Shown here piece by piece: positions 39,731-49,104 of a stretch of DNA of 64,000 nt (position 1 is its first letter; the number at the start of each line of letters is the position of its first letter). The notes below the pieces were generated by a model. The model saw only the letters and a list, made by a program, of their open reading frames with translations, did not search any database and had not been told where the DNA came from. The stretch lies in NCBI GenBank assembly GCA_900609035.2, contig UXAT02000051.1:1-64000 (forward strand), written 5' to 3'. Made by a program: the position numbers and the translations under genes. Source of the DNA: Candidatus Defluviicoccus seviourii. Lineage in GTDB: Bacteria; Pseudomonadota; Alphaproteobacteria; Rhodospirillales; Defluviicoccaceae.

Positions 39731-39949
39731 ATGGACGAAGATGCCTTCAACATGAGCGTGCGCAAGTTCCTGAAGACCGTCGGCGTCACCGCCCAGCGCG
39801 AGATCGAGAAGGCGGTGCGCGCAGCGGCCGGCGCCGGCCAACTGCCGGCTGACGGCAAGCTGAAGGCGAAAGCGGTGATCACGCTCGAAGGCGTCCCGCT
39901 CGCGTTTGCCGTCGGCGGCGATATCGAGCTCGGCGGCCCCGCCGGCTGA
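39731..39949 (+). CDS. DUF6494 family small protein
   Basis: The 72-aa protein MDEDAFNMSVRKFLKTVGVT...REIEKAVRAA...LKAKAVITLEGVPLAFAVGGDIEL matches DUF6494. Same strand as the polyferredoxin, 27 bp after it, and in other genomes it occurs in the same accessory group. Function unknown; soluble. GGAGAAGAG precedes the ATG. Confidence 0.82.
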   Translation: MDEDAFNMSVRKFLKTVGVTAQREIEKAVRAAAGAGQLPADGKLKAKAVITLEGVPLAFAVGGDIELGGPAG

Positions 39950-39975
39950 TACATCCGTCGGAATACGCCTACCGG

Positions 39976-40476
39976 CTATGCTGGCTTACGCGGACTAGCC
40001 TCTGTCTCACCAGGAATGGACTTGCCAAGTAGCTCCGCTTTGACCTCTGGATCAAGGTGCGCAATGTATTTATCGTCGCTACGGTCTTTGAGCCAGGAGT
40101 CTGCGTCAATAAGTATGTTAAGGGCGAAATAGTAGGCAACAAGCCGGAGCCATTGTTGGGAAAGAAGAGATTCGACTCCAAAGAACGTTACGAGAATAGC
40201 GAATGCAATGATCAGTCGATGTAGGGCCTGCGTGATGATGAGAAGATTGCCCCACATTGCAAGAAAGGGGAATGTCGAATTTACGTAGTTCTTGTGCAAT
40301 ATGTGCTTCATAACCATGTCACGAGAAACAAGCCGAAATAGATTCTTGCTGGAGTATCTAGCACCACGAAGTAGCAGACGTCCGGCAAAGACAGCGAAGC
40401 CAAACGCTGCAGAGCCCAACATGCCTTGGGCGAAGCTGCCGAGGCTATTTACGTACTGGATGAGTTCAGTGATCAT
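39976..40476 (-). CDS. AT-richer integral membrane protein, unknown
   Basis: The 166-aa protein has three likely membrane spans (about 20-38, 71-90, and 95-120), with LIIAFAILVTFFGVESLLSQ the clearest. A charged cytoplasmic-looking tail (YIAHLDPEVKAELLGKSIPG) follows. Not assigned to a family. Two coding lines counted by hand gave about 38 and 50 percent GC, against 60-70 percent in neighbours. Codon choice is correspondingly AT-rich, so it was probably acquired by transfer. A 40509-40534 repeat follows next to it. Confidence 0.6.
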   Translation of the reverse strand: MITELIQYVNSLGSFAQGMLGSAAFGFAVFAGRLLLRGARYSSKNLFRLVSRDMVMKHILHKNYVNSTFPFLAMWGNLLIITQALHRLIIAFAILVTFFGVESLLSQQWLRLVAYYFALNILIDADSWLKDRSDDKYIAHLDPEVKAELLGKSIPGETEASPRKPA

Positions 40477-40508
40477 GACAACTAACCATGATAATGCAGC
40501 CCGCGTAG

Positions 40509-40534
40509 GTCGGATTAGCGTAGCGTAATCCGAC
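40509..40534. repeat. GTCGGATTA palindrome, common intergenic repeat
   Basis: GTCGGATTA (40509-40517) pairs exactly with TAATCCGAC (40526-40534) across GCGTAGCG. The motif GTAGGTCGGATTA...TAATCCGAC is a common intergenic repeat of many proteobacteria. It lies in the 222-bp gap between the membrane gene and sodB. The gap also contains GC-rich inverted sequence near 40545-40575. No gene is seen there. Confidence 0.7.
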
Positions 40535-40698
40535 GCATGACGTTAGCCGCCGGGTTCGCCGGCCCGGATATCGCTCAGCGTGTATAAGCGTCCGCGGGCA
40601 GTAAGAGAATTGGCGTATCGTAATTCGCTTTATGACGCGGTGCCGCATCGACGCATCCGGCGGATGACGGGCGTCGCCCTCATCCGCCCTGCGCGCGC

Positions 40699-41406
<708 letters not shown>

Positions 41407-41595
41407 AGTATCCTCCCGTTGTCTGTATTCGTGCCGCCGGAGCGTTTTCCGCCCGGCTGATTGTCTTGGACGCGATGATTGTGTCGCGCGCCTGACTTGC
41501 AGACAAGAGACTTGATCGTGACGGGCCATGGCGCGCGATGCGCGTCAAGTGTTACGCTTTGCGCCGAATGCGGTCCGGATGGCGAGAGCGCGCGA

Positions 41596-42063
41596 ATGAC
41601 CCTGAAGCGCCTGTTGATTGTTGCGCATGCACCGTCCGCGAACACGCTGGCGATGCGGGACGCCGTCCAGCGCGGGGCGAGCGGACCGGATATTGAGAAT
41701 GTCGCGGTGCAGGCGATCGCCCCGCTCGCGGCCCGTCCCGATGACGTGCTGGCGGCAAACGCGATCATCCTCGGCACGCCGGAAAACCTCGGCACCATGA
41801 GCGGCGCGCTCAAGGACTTCTTCGACCGCATCTACTATCCCTGCTTGGAACGCACGCAAGGGCTGCCATACGCCCTTTACATTCGTGCCGGGCACGATGG
41901 CACCGGCACCAGGCGGGCGGTGCAGACCATCGTCACCGGCCTGCGCTGGCGCGCCGTGCGGGAGCCACTCGTCTGCCGCGGCGGGTGGCAGGACGCCTTC
42001 CTTGGTGAGTGCGAGGAACTGGGCGCGGTGATGGCGGCAAGCCTCGATGCCGGTTTGATCTAG
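41596..42063 (+). CDS. Flavodoxin-like / NAD(P)H-dependent FMN reductase fold protein
   Basis: The 155-aa protein has the flavodoxin/FMN-reductase pattern. An N-terminal RLLIVAHAPSANTLAMRDAV takes the place of the P-loop that binds FMN phosphate, then come AIILGTPENLGTMSGALKDF and DRIYYP...YIRAGHDGTGT. Flavodoxin_2 or FMN_red family; NADPH-dependent reduction of a quinone or flavin is likely but not proven. Start ATG 41596, upstream frame not conserved. Convergent with pyrE. Confidence 0.65.
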   Translation: MTLKRLLIVAHAPSANTLAMRDAVQRGASGPDIENVAVQAIAPLAARPDDVLAANAIILGTPENLGTMSGALKDFFDRIYYPCLERTQGLPYALYIRAGHDGTGTRRAVQTIVTGLRWRAVREPLVCRGGWQDAFLGECEELGAVMAASLDAGLI

Positions 42064-42093
42064 ACGCCGGCTTGATCGAGGTGCCGGCTACGC

Positions 42094-42789
42094 TCAGAGG
42101 GCGGCGCGTCCGCCGTGCGCCGCCGACCAGGCGATCGGGTTTTCGAGAAACGCCCGCACTTCCGCGAGCATCGGCGCCGGAAAGGCCTGGGCAGCCTCCG
42201 CCTCGCGCAGGACATCCCACCAGGTCGCGAGGAAGGTGAGGTTCAGGCCGGCTTCGGCCAGGGTTGCCAGTGCGCCGGGGAAGATGCCGTAGAAGAAGAC
42301 CACGAACGCCCGATCGACAATCGCACCGGCCTCGCGAAGTGCGTTCGCGAACGAAAGCTTGCTAGCGCCGTCGGTGGCGAGGTCCTCGACCAGCAGTACG
42401 CGCTCGCCTTCGTGCAGGTTACCCTCGATGCGGGCGTTGCGGCCGAAGCCCTTGGCCTGCTTGCGCACATAGAGCATCGGCAACGCGCACGCTTCGGCAA
42501 GCCAGGCGGCGTAGGGGATGCCCGCCGTCTCGCCGCCAGCCACCGCATCGAACGGCGCCCGCCCGGGCGCGCAGCCGAGCGCGCGCGCGGCAGCGGCAAT
42601 GACGTGCCGCCGCTCGGCCGGATAGGAAATCAGGCGGCGGACATCGACATAGACCGGGCTCGCCCAGCCGGAGGTGAAGGTGAACGGCGGATCGAGCCGG
42701 GCGCCGATGGCGCCAATGCGCAACAAGATGCGCGCGGTTTCCGGATCGGCGCCGTACGCGGGCGCACCCATCCCTGCCGGGGTTGCCAT
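42094..42789 (-). CDS. pyrE: Orotate phosphoribosyltransferase
   Basis: Makes OMP from orotate and PRPP in pyrimidine synthesis. The 231-aa protein has FTFTSGWASPVYVDVRRLIS, the GGETAGIPYAAWLAE loop, YVRKQAKGFGRNARIEG, and the PRPP-binding VLLVEDLATDGASKLSFANA. The ATG overlaps the stop of the upstream TPR gene as TGATG, an unusual partner. The frame opens well upstream (43164) but only as antisense or out-of-frame reading of the TPR gene. Confidence 0.93.
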   Translation of the reverse strand: MATPAGMGAPAYGADPETARILLRIGAIGARLDPPFTFTSGWASPVYVDVRRLISYPAERRHVIAAAARALGCAPGRAPFDAVAGGETAGIPYAAWLAEACALPMLYVRKQAKGFGRNARIEGNLHEGERVLLVEDLATDGASKLSFANALREAGAIVDRAFVVFFYGIFPGALATLAEAGLNLTFLATWWDVLREAEAAQAFPAPMLAEVRAFLENPIAWSAAHGGRAAL

Positions 42790-44444
42790 CAAACGCTGGT
42801 CCCTACCTGCGCGGGAGCGGCAGCGAAGCCGGTATCCGATCGGCCGGCGGCAGCTACCCCCGTCGTTGGCACCTTCGCGACCGGCATTGGCGCTGAGGGA
42901 CCAGTGGCAACCGGCAGCCCTTCCTTGGCTCTCTCGTCCGTCGACTGCGCGAGGTTTGCGAGCGCGTTGGCGGCGGCAAGCGTCTGCGGATGGGCAGCGC
43001 CGAGGAAGCGCGTCAGTTTCGTAAGGATGCCCTTGATGATCGCCTCGGCCTCCGTTCGCCGGCCTGCCCTGGCGAGGCCGTCCGCCATCTGCAGGCGAGT
43101 CCGCAGCGTTGATGGATGGTCGACACCGAAAGCCCGCTCCTGTTCGGCCAGCAACTCGACCCACAGCGCGCGGGCGTCGTCGTGCTGGCCTGCGGCCGCC
43201 AACGTCTGCGCCAGGTTGGCCAATGCTCGCTGCGTATCGGGGTGGGTAGTGCCAAGGGCGTCCGCTCGGCCGCGCCAGACATCGCGGAACAGTGCTTCCG
43301 CTTCCGCGAACCGGCCCTGGCGGAACAGGGTTCCGGCCAGGTTGTTCTGCGATGCCAGCGTCTCTGGATGGTTCAGGCCGAGTGCGTGCTCCTGCTCGGC
43401 AACGAGCGCACGGAGGATGGTTTCGGCCTCGTCGTGCCGGCCCTGCCGACCCAAGGCGAAGACCAAGCTCTGGCGCGTGCGTTGGGTTTCGGTGTGGTGA
43501 GGTCCGAACACGCTTTCTTCGTGTTCAAGCAGGCGCTGCAACGCCGCTTCCTCCTCGCCGAAGCGGCCGAGGCTGCCGAATGCGGCGGCAAGCGTCGCTT
43601 GCGCCTGAACCCAGCGCGAATCGCCGGCATCGAAGCGGGTATCTGCAATGTTGCAGGCGCGCTCCAGCATCAATGCCGCCGTCTGCGCAAAGCCGCGGTG
43701 ATGCAAGGCGACAGCCTGCTCGGCCAATCTGTCGAGCTGCTGCTGGGCGACATTGGTGTCGCTACTTCCGAGGTAGGCGGTCGCAAGCACGCTCAAGGCC
43801 GCCCCCGGCGCGTCCTTCGCCGAAGCGTCCTCCGCTGCAGCCTCGCCTACTGCAGTCTGGGCAGCTTTACCCTGGGCCGGTGCGGCCGCCTGCAGCCTTC
43901 GTTCGATCTCGGCTGCAAGCGTGGTCGCCTCTGCGGTCGTGCCGCCCGCCGCGCACAGGGATGCGACTTGGGCCAAGCGGCTTGCCGTGCGCAGGTGCTT
44001 GCTTTCATCGGCACCCGTGGCGAAGCTCAGGGCATATTCCGCCAGCTCCCGGCCGGAGGTGGCAACGACCGGGGTAAGGTCGTCGAACAGGCTAACCAGA
44101 TTCGCGATCGCCTGCTCATGGCGATTCTCGTTCCGGGCCCGCCGGCACTGGGCAAGCCGCGTTGCCGGCGCTTCCGCCCGCGCCTCCTCCAGAAGCGCCG
44201 TCAAGTCATTGATTTTGACCTCCTGGCCGCGAACGAGATACGCTTGCGTGTCCAGTTGCGCCTTGAGTTCGGCCTCGCGCTCGCGGCCAGCCGTAAGATT
44301 GAGGCGGCGCTTGGCCATCCGTCGCGTCAGCCAAATAATGCAAACCACCAGAAACGCTAATAACCCCAAAAATATCAGATTGTTCTCAAACGTGCCCTGG
44401 GGCAGCATCGGCGCCATTTCGGCGTACCACTTCAGAATGTCCAT
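42789..44444 (-). CDS. Membrane-anchored TPR protein
   Basis: The 551-aa protein has one N-terminal membrane segment (NLIFLGLLAFLVVCIIWLTR), a coiled coil (REREAELKAQLDTQ...) and at least five kinesin-light-chain-like TPR repeats. Examples are GRHDEAETILRALVAEQEHALG, GRFAEAEALFRDVWRGR and GQHDDARALWVELLAEQERAFG, spaced by about 42 residues with HP-TL motifs. A scaffold for a protein complex at the membrane is likely, partner unknown. The ATG at 44444 is preferred over frame-internal extensions to 44642. pyrE follows in a TGATG overlap. Confidence 0.8.
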   Translation of the reverse strand: MDILKWYAEMAPMLPQGTFENNLIFLGLLAFLVVCIIWLTRRMAKRRLNLTAGREREAELKAQLDTQAYLVRGQEVKINDLTALLEEARAEAPATRLAQCRRARNENRHEQAIANLVSLFDDLTPVVATSGRELAEYALSFATGADESKHLRTASRLAQVASLCAAGGTTAEATTLAAEIERRLQAAAPAQGKAAQTAVGEAAAEDASAKDAPGAALSVLATAYLGSSDTNVAQQQLDRLAEQAVALHHRGFAQTAALMLERACNIADTRFDAGDSRWVQAQATLAAAFGSLGRFGEEEAALQRLLEHEESVFGPHHTETQRTRQSLVFALGRQGRHDEAETILRALVAEQEHALGLNHPETLASQNNLAGTLFRQGRFAEAEALFRDVWRGRADALGTTHPDTQRALANLAQTLAAAGQHDDARALWVELLAEQERAFGVDHPSTLRTRLQMADGLARAGRRTEAEAIIKGILTKLTRFLGAAHPQTLAAANALANLAQSTDERAKEGLPVATGPSAPMPVAKVPTTGVAAAGRSDTGFAAAPAQVGTSV

Positions 44445-44621
44445 GTCGTCCACGCGCGCGTTTGTTCTTACGGGTCGTCCCTCGGGCTGGCCGCTCCCTT
44501 GGCAGCCCGGGGCCTGCGGATACCGCACGGCGCGCACTCTAGCATTTTTTTCTCGCGGTGAGAGCCTTTTGCGCCTGCGGTCGCCCGACGTCCTGCGGTT
44601 CGCGCTGCTGGTAGCCTGATC

Positions 44622-45695
44622 ATGGTAGAAATTCTTACGCAAGCACGCGCTTGGCTTGCCGAGGGACGGCCGATTGCGCTTGCCTGCGTCGTCTCGACCT
44701 GGGGATCGTCGCCGTTTCCTGTCGGCAGCCTGATGGTGATCGCGGATGACGGCAGTTTTGCCGGCGCGGTCTCAGGTGGTTGCGTCGAGGCAGCCGTCAT
44801 CGCCGAGGCTCCCGCGGTGGTCGAAAGCGGGCGGCCGAAGCTGCTAACGTTTGGGGTCAGCAACGAGACGGCGTGGGAGGTCGGTCTCGTCTGCGGCGGG
44901 CGCATGCTGGTGGCGCTCTTTGCTGTCACCGGTGAAGCGATGATTGCGGCACTTGAGTCGGCGCATGCGGCAGGCCGAGCGACCGCGCTCGTCGTCGAGC
45001 TTGCCAGCGGTGCCCACGGTGTTCTTTCGCCGGAGGGGGGCGCGGTCGAAGCGGGCTTGAGTTCGGCCGCGATCGCCCTCGGCCGGCGCGCGCTCGCCAG
45101 CGCTGCTGGGCGGGCAACCGGCGAGGACTTAGACGGCGTGATTGTCGTCACGTTTCCCGGCCGCTGGCGGATCATTGCCGTCGGCGCCGTGACCATCACC
45201 CAGGCATTGGCGACACTCACTGAGATGCTCAACTATGCGTTGGTGATCGTCGAGCCGCGCGCGGGTTTCGCCGAACAGCAGCCGGCTTTTCAAGTTCCGG
45301 CCATTGCGCCCGCTCAAGTACTCATCGCCTGGCCGGAGGAGGCGTTTGCCCGCCTGGCGTTGGACCGCCAGACGGCAGTCGTCACCCTCAGCCACGATCC
45401 GAAGATCGATGACGAGGCGCTCGAAGCGGCGCTAGGTGCGGGGGTGTTCTATATCGGCGCGCTGGGGAGCCGGCGCACGCATCAGGCGCGGCTTCAGCGG
45501 TTGCGCCAGCGGGGGTTCAGGGAGGCTGATCTCGCGCGCATCCATGGCCCGGTCGGGCTCGCGATCGGCGGCCGCTCGGCGCCCGAGATCGCGCTCTCGA
45601 TCATGGCCGAGATCACGCAAGTCCGGCACGCTCTAGCCGTTCCCGACGAGCTGGCCGTTCGCGACGCCCCGCATCAGCGCCGGCAAGTCCCGTGA
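44622..45695 (+). CDS. XdhC/CoxI family protein
   Basis: The 357-aa protein has the XdhC_CoxI N-domain (CVVSTWGSSPFPVGSLMVI, GAVSGGCVEAAVI, VGLVCGGRMLVALF) and the C-terminal Rossmann domain (YIGALGSRRTHQARLQRL, IHGPVGLAIGGRSAPEIALS). XdhC-type proteins bind and sulfurate molybdenum cofactor before insertion into xanthine dehydrogenase or CO dehydrogenase. No xdhA/xdhB or cox structural gene is nearby, so the client enzyme is elsewhere. Divergent from the TPR gene (177-bp gap). Confidence 0.9.
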   Translation: MVEILTQARAWLAEGRPIALACVVSTWGSSPFPVGSLMVIADDGSFAGAVSGGCVEAAVIAEAPAVVESGRPKLLTFGVSNETAWEVGLVCGGRMLVALFAVTGEAMIAALESAHAAGRATALVVELASGAHGVLSPEGGAVEAGLSSAAIALGRRALASAAGRATGEDLDGVIVVTFPGRWRIIAVGAVTITQALATLTEMLNYALVIVEPRAGFAEQQPAFQVPAIAPAQVLIAWPEEAFARLALDRQTAVVTLSHDPKIDDEALEAALGAGVFYIGALGSRRTHQARLQRLRQRGFREADLARIHGPVGLAIGGRSAPEIALSIMAEITQVRHALAVPDELAVRDAPHQRRQVP

Positions 45696-45858
45696 ATGAC
45701 GCTCCGGTCGGGGGAATTTGGATCCGCATATTCCCGTCATGGGCAATCCCTGCTATTCGATCGCGGCGAGCCAGTAGCGCCATTGCGGCGATAGCGACGT
45801 GCGCTTACCTCGCCATGGCGCGACTTAACGGCGCCGAGCCAAACGCCCTGGAGGGGGC

Positions 45859-47508
45859 ATGGATTTCGCGACCACGAGGCGGGTGCGGATCTCGCGATCG
45901 GCGCGCCCGGACGGCGAACTGCTGGCCAATCGACTGGCGATTGCCGTCATCATTGTCCTGACTGCACTGGTTGCCGTCACCTTTCGCCATTATGGGGCGA
46001 CCTTCGACGAAGCCGTGCAGGATGACTACGGCAACTACATCCTCGATTGGTACCGAACGCTCGGTGCTGATCGAAATGCAGTCACCTATCTCGATCTGTT
46101 TTACTACGGCGGTCTGTTCGATACCGTTGCCGCGCTCGTCAACAAGGTGTCTCCGTTCAAGCATTACGAGACCCGCCACCTCTTGAACGGTTTGGTCGGT
46201 GTTCTCGGGCTGATCGGCTGCTGGCGGCTCGGCTGTCGCCTCGGCGGGGCTGTGGTCGGGTTGCTGGCTCTCGTTGCCCTCGCCCTGATGCCGAGTTGGT
46301 ACGGCATGATGTTCATCAATCCGAAGGACATTCCGTTCGCGACGGCGATGGTGTGGGGAACGCTTGTCCTCACGCAGCTTGTGTGCGAGCTCGATGCGCC
46401 CCGGTGGCGAACCGTTATTGCGCTTGGCTTGGTGACCGGCATCGCTCTCGGTATTCGCATCGGTGCCATTCTCTTGCTGGCGTACTTGGCGTGTCTGCTG
46501 GCGGCGGCTGCGCTGCGGCGCGGGGCGGCCGGATGGCTGCCGGCGCTCGCTGCCCTGACGCGGATGACGGCAACCATCTTCGTACCGGTCGCCATTATCG
46601 GCTGGGCGGTCATGCTCGTGCTCTGGCCCTATGCGCAGCTCGACCCGATCGGCAATCCGCTGCGGACGCTTCTGCATTTTTCCGAACGCTCCGCCGACAT
46701 TCCGACCCTCTTTTTCGGCGCCTATGTCGGCAGCGATTATCATCCGCGGCTGTACCTGCCGGTCTATCTCGTCATAAAGTTGCCGGGCATCCTCGTCGCT
46801 GCCATCGCGGCGGCGATCGCGATGGGCATTTGGCGTTTGTGCGGTCGCGATTGGCGGGACCGATGGCTTCAGTTGCTGCCGTTGATGCTCGCGATTGTCG
46901 TACCGCTCGCGTATGTGATCGGGACCGGTGCGGAGCTTTACGACGCGGAGCGGCACTTCCTATTTCTGTTGCCGTTGCTGGCTGTGGTTGCCGCACTTGG
47001 CACGCGAGAGCTTTTCAATGCTGCGCACAACCCCTTACTCAGGTCGGGACTTGCTTTGATCCTCGTCGTCGGAGGGATGGCTGACCTCGCCGAGATGGTG
47101 CGCCTGCATCCTTACGAATATGCGTACTTCAACAGCCTGGTCGGCGACTTGGCGGGGGCGATGGGGCAGTTCGAAACCGAGTATTGGGGAGCGGCGCTGA
47201 CGGAGGCGGCGGATACTTTGTCGGCGAACCTTGACCCCCGCGCCCCTGCGGAATCGATACCAGTCATGGTCTGCGGCGAGCCGATCTCGCTTGCGGAGCG
47301 GCTGCCGCGTTCCGTGCGCATCGTGGAGCGGGCGAGTGAGGCTCTCTACTACCTCTCCACCACCCGTAACCACTGCGACGGGGATGTGGCCGGAACCGAG
47401 GTCTTGCGTATCGAGCGTGAAGGTGTGCCGTTCGCGGTCGTCAAGAAGGTTGCCCCGACGCTTGCGCAGGTTCGCGACCCACTCAATCCTCCGACCGCGC
47501 GCGACTGA
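45859..47508 (+). CDS. Polytopic membrane glycosyltransferase, GT39/PMT-ArnT-like
   Basis: The 549-aa protein has about 10-11 hydrophobic segments. The first loop has FDEAVQDDYGNYILDWYRT (an Asp/Glu pair typical of GT-C enzymes). Also seen are SWYGMMFINPKDIPFATAMV and an ELYDAERHFLFLLPLL region. It resembles the ArnT/PMT-type transferases that use polyprenyl-linked sugars at the periplasmic face; the substrate is unknown. The 163 bp upstream contains no credible gene. The C-terminus is a soluble periplasmic tail. Convergent with the AHL synthase. Confidence 0.7.
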   Translation: MDFATTRRVRISRSARPDGELLANRLAIAVIIVLTALVAVTFRHYGATFDEAVQDDYGNYILDWYRTLGADRNAVTYLDLFYYGGLFDTVAALVNKVSPFKHYETRHLLNGLVGVLGLIGCWRLGCRLGGAVVGLLALVALALMPSWYGMMFINPKDIPFATAMVWGTLVLTQLVCELDAPRWRTVIALGLVTGIALGIRIGAILLLAYLACLLAAAALRRGAAGWLPALAALTRMTATIFVPVAIIGWAVMLVLWPYAQLDPIGNPLRTLLHFSERSADIPTLFFGAYVGSDYHPRLYLPVYLVIKLPGILVAAIAAAIAMGIWRLCGRDWRDRWLQLLPLMLAIVVPLAYVIGTGAELYDAERHFLFLLPLLAVVAALGTRELFNAAHNPLLRSGLALILVVGGMADLAEMVRLHPYEYAYFNSLVGDLAGAMGQFETEYWGAALTEAADTLSANLDPRAPAESIPVMVCGEPISLAERLPRSVRIVERASEALYYLSTTRNHCDGDVAGTEVLRIEREGVPFAVVKKVAPTLAQVRDPLNPPTARD

Positions 47509-47514
47509 ACCGGA

Positions 47515-48144
47515 TCAGGCGGCGATCGCAATTTCCTCGCCCGCGATGCGCAGCACCGGGTGCTGGATGCCGTGGAAGCGACGGGCCGCCTGCAGGCCTT
47601 CCTCGGTCACGGTTGCCTTGGCGACGACGACATGGAAGCGGCCGAGGTTGCGCGGCTCGCCCAGAAGCTCGGTCGGCCAGCCGGCGGCGGCGACCGCGCC
47701 TTTGACCATCTGCGGCGCGGTAACCATCAGGTAGGACTTGATCCCGTTCTGCAGCGCGAACTCGCCGCATGCGCACATCAGCTCGCCGATCACCCGGGCG
47801 CGGGTCGCGGGCGGCAGCGTGCGGTCGACGCCAAGCCGGGTCAGCTCCCAGACGTCGGGTTGCGAGGGCAACGCGTGGCCTTCGACCATATCGGGCCACA
47901 GCGCCTTGATCATGTAGGGGAAGGTCGTCGGGATCAGGCGGGCGACCCCCCCGACAACGCCGCGCTCGTCGCGCCAGATCAGGTAGACCGCCGCCGGCGT
48001 GTCGAACTCGTCCCATTCCATGCCGCGCAGGCTGGGGACTTCGTAGCCTTGGCGCTCGACGAAGACGCGGTAGCGCAGCCGGTGCATCATGGGCAGAGCG
48101 TCGCCGAGGAGGTGGGCGGTTTCAACGGTGATGGCGTCGATCAT
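47515..48144 (-). CDS. Acyl-homoserine-lactone synthase (LuxI family)
   Basis: Quorum-sensing synthase that joins an acyl chain to S-adenosylmethionine. The 209-aa protein has the conserved LuxI residues: HRLRYRVFVERQGYEV (Arg, Phe), MEWDEFDTPAAVYLI (the acidic residues), GGVARLIPTT (Arg) and VWELTRLGVDRTL (Glu, Arg). The rest of the chain is LuxI-like. Start ATG 48144 follows AAAAGGGG. No LuxR gene is adjacent or in the window. A lux-box-like site is 160-180 bp upstream. Confidence 0.93.
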   Translation of the reverse strand: MIDAITVETAHLLGDALPMMHRLRYRVFVERQGYEVPSLRGMEWDEFDTPAAVYLIWRDERGVVGGVARLIPTTFPYMIKALWPDMVEGHALPSQPDVWELTRLGVDRTLPPATRARVIGELMCACGEFALQNGIKSYLMVTAPQMVKGAVAAAGWPTELLGEPRNLGRFHVVVAKATVTEEGLQAARRFHGIQHPVLRIAGEEIAIAA

Positions 48145-48305
48145 GTTCAGCCCCTTTTCAGGCTTGTTCTTCGGTCTCTGTTCCCGTTCGCCTCTAGCGG
48201 CTTTTTGTCCGTCGGCGAGCGTGAGAGAACGCATAAAGAACATGCGTCAATCCGTCAAGGGTCTATTTTCCTAGGAACGGAAAAAATATTTCGTATAGGC
48301 CTTCT

Positions 48306-48321
48306 CTGTCCGATCTGTCAG
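48306..48321 (-). promoter_or_regulatory. Candidate lux box upstream of the AHL synthase
   Basis: CTGTCCGATCTGTCAG is a 16-bp imperfect palindrome (six of eight pairs) fitting the CTG-N10-CAG pattern of LuxR-type binding sites. On the minus strand a TATTTT-like -10 box lies about 28 bp downstream (around 48283-48288). This fits a class II LuxR-dependent promoter, but the long leader to the start at 48144 is a weak point. The 48145-48402 gap also holds a tandem CCAG tract (48337-48353). Confidence 0.4.
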
Positions 48322-48402
48322 GTAAATGTGCCTTCTGCCAGCCAGCCAGCCAGTCTCAGGATGAGGCGTCACGGGAGGATCTGCTCCCAAACCTCAGCTT
48401 GC

Positions 48403-49104
48403 TCAGCGACCCTCTGCCGGCGAGCGCCCCTGGCCGAACAGGATCGCCCGCGATTGTTCGTTGACCACCGGCTCTCTTGAGATGCTGTTGCCGATCTCGT
48501 AGGCGCGGACGACCGCTGCACGGGCGCGGATGCTCTCGAACCAGCGCTTGACGTTAGGAAAGGTGTCAAGGTCCTGGCCTTGCCGCTTGTGTGGGACGAT
48601 CCACGGATAGGCCGCCATGTCGGCGATCGAATAGGCATCGGCGATGAAGGCCCGGTCCGCAAGCCGACGATCGAGCACGCCGTAAAGCCGCTCGGTTTCG
48701 CGCTGGTAGCGCTCGATCGCGTAAGGAATTTTCTCCGGCGCATACTGGGTGAAGTGGTGGTTCTGGCCGGCCATCGGCCCAAGCCCGCCCATCTGCCAGA
48801 ACAGCCATTCAAGGACCTGGGTCCGGCCGCGCAGCTCGCTCGGCAGGAACTGGCCGGTCTTTTCGGCGAGATAGAGGAGGATCGCTCCCGACTCGAACAC
48901 CGAGAGCGGCCCGCCGCCATCGCTGGGCGCATGGTCGACGATCGCGGGCATCCGGTTGTTGGGCGAAATCTTGAGGAACTCAGGCCGGAACTGCTCGCCC
49001 TTGCCGATATCGACCGGCTTGATCGTGTAGGCGAGGCCGGCTTCTTCGAGGAAGATGGTGATCTTGTGGCCGTTGGGCGTCGGCCAATAATGGAGATCGA
49101 TCAT
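48403..49104 (-). CDS. Glutathione S-transferase, YfcG/nu-class-like
   Basis: The 233-aa protein has a thioredoxin-like N-domain (MIDLHYWPTPNGHKITIFLE, NNRMPAIVDHA, SVFESGAILLYLAEKTG) and a helical C-domain. This is the disulfide-reductase GST group, where the TPNGHKITI motif binds glutathione. YfcG-type enzymes reduce disulfides and show weak classic GST activity. Start ATG 49104; the frame extends upstream but is not family-like. Same strand as the AHL synthase, but a 258-bp gap with a candidate promoter separates them. Confidence 0.9.
   Translation of the reverse strand: MIDLHYWPTPNGHKITIFLEEAGLAYTIKPVDIGKGEQFRPEFLKISPNNRMPAIVDHAPSDGGGPLSVFESGAILLYLAEKTGQFLPSELRGRTQVLEWLFWQMGGLGPMAGQNHHFTQYAPEKIPYAIERYQRETERLYGVLDRRLADRAFIADAYSIADMAAYPWIVPHKRQGQDLDTFPNVKRWFESIRARAAVVRAYEIGNSISREPVVNEQSRAILFGQGRSPAEGR

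Noticed and set aside
45692..45961. Small frame at the end of the XdhC-like gene
   Set aside because: Overlaps the membrane glycosyltransferase start out of frame; no hydrophobic or domain pattern; lies in the 163-bp promoter gap.
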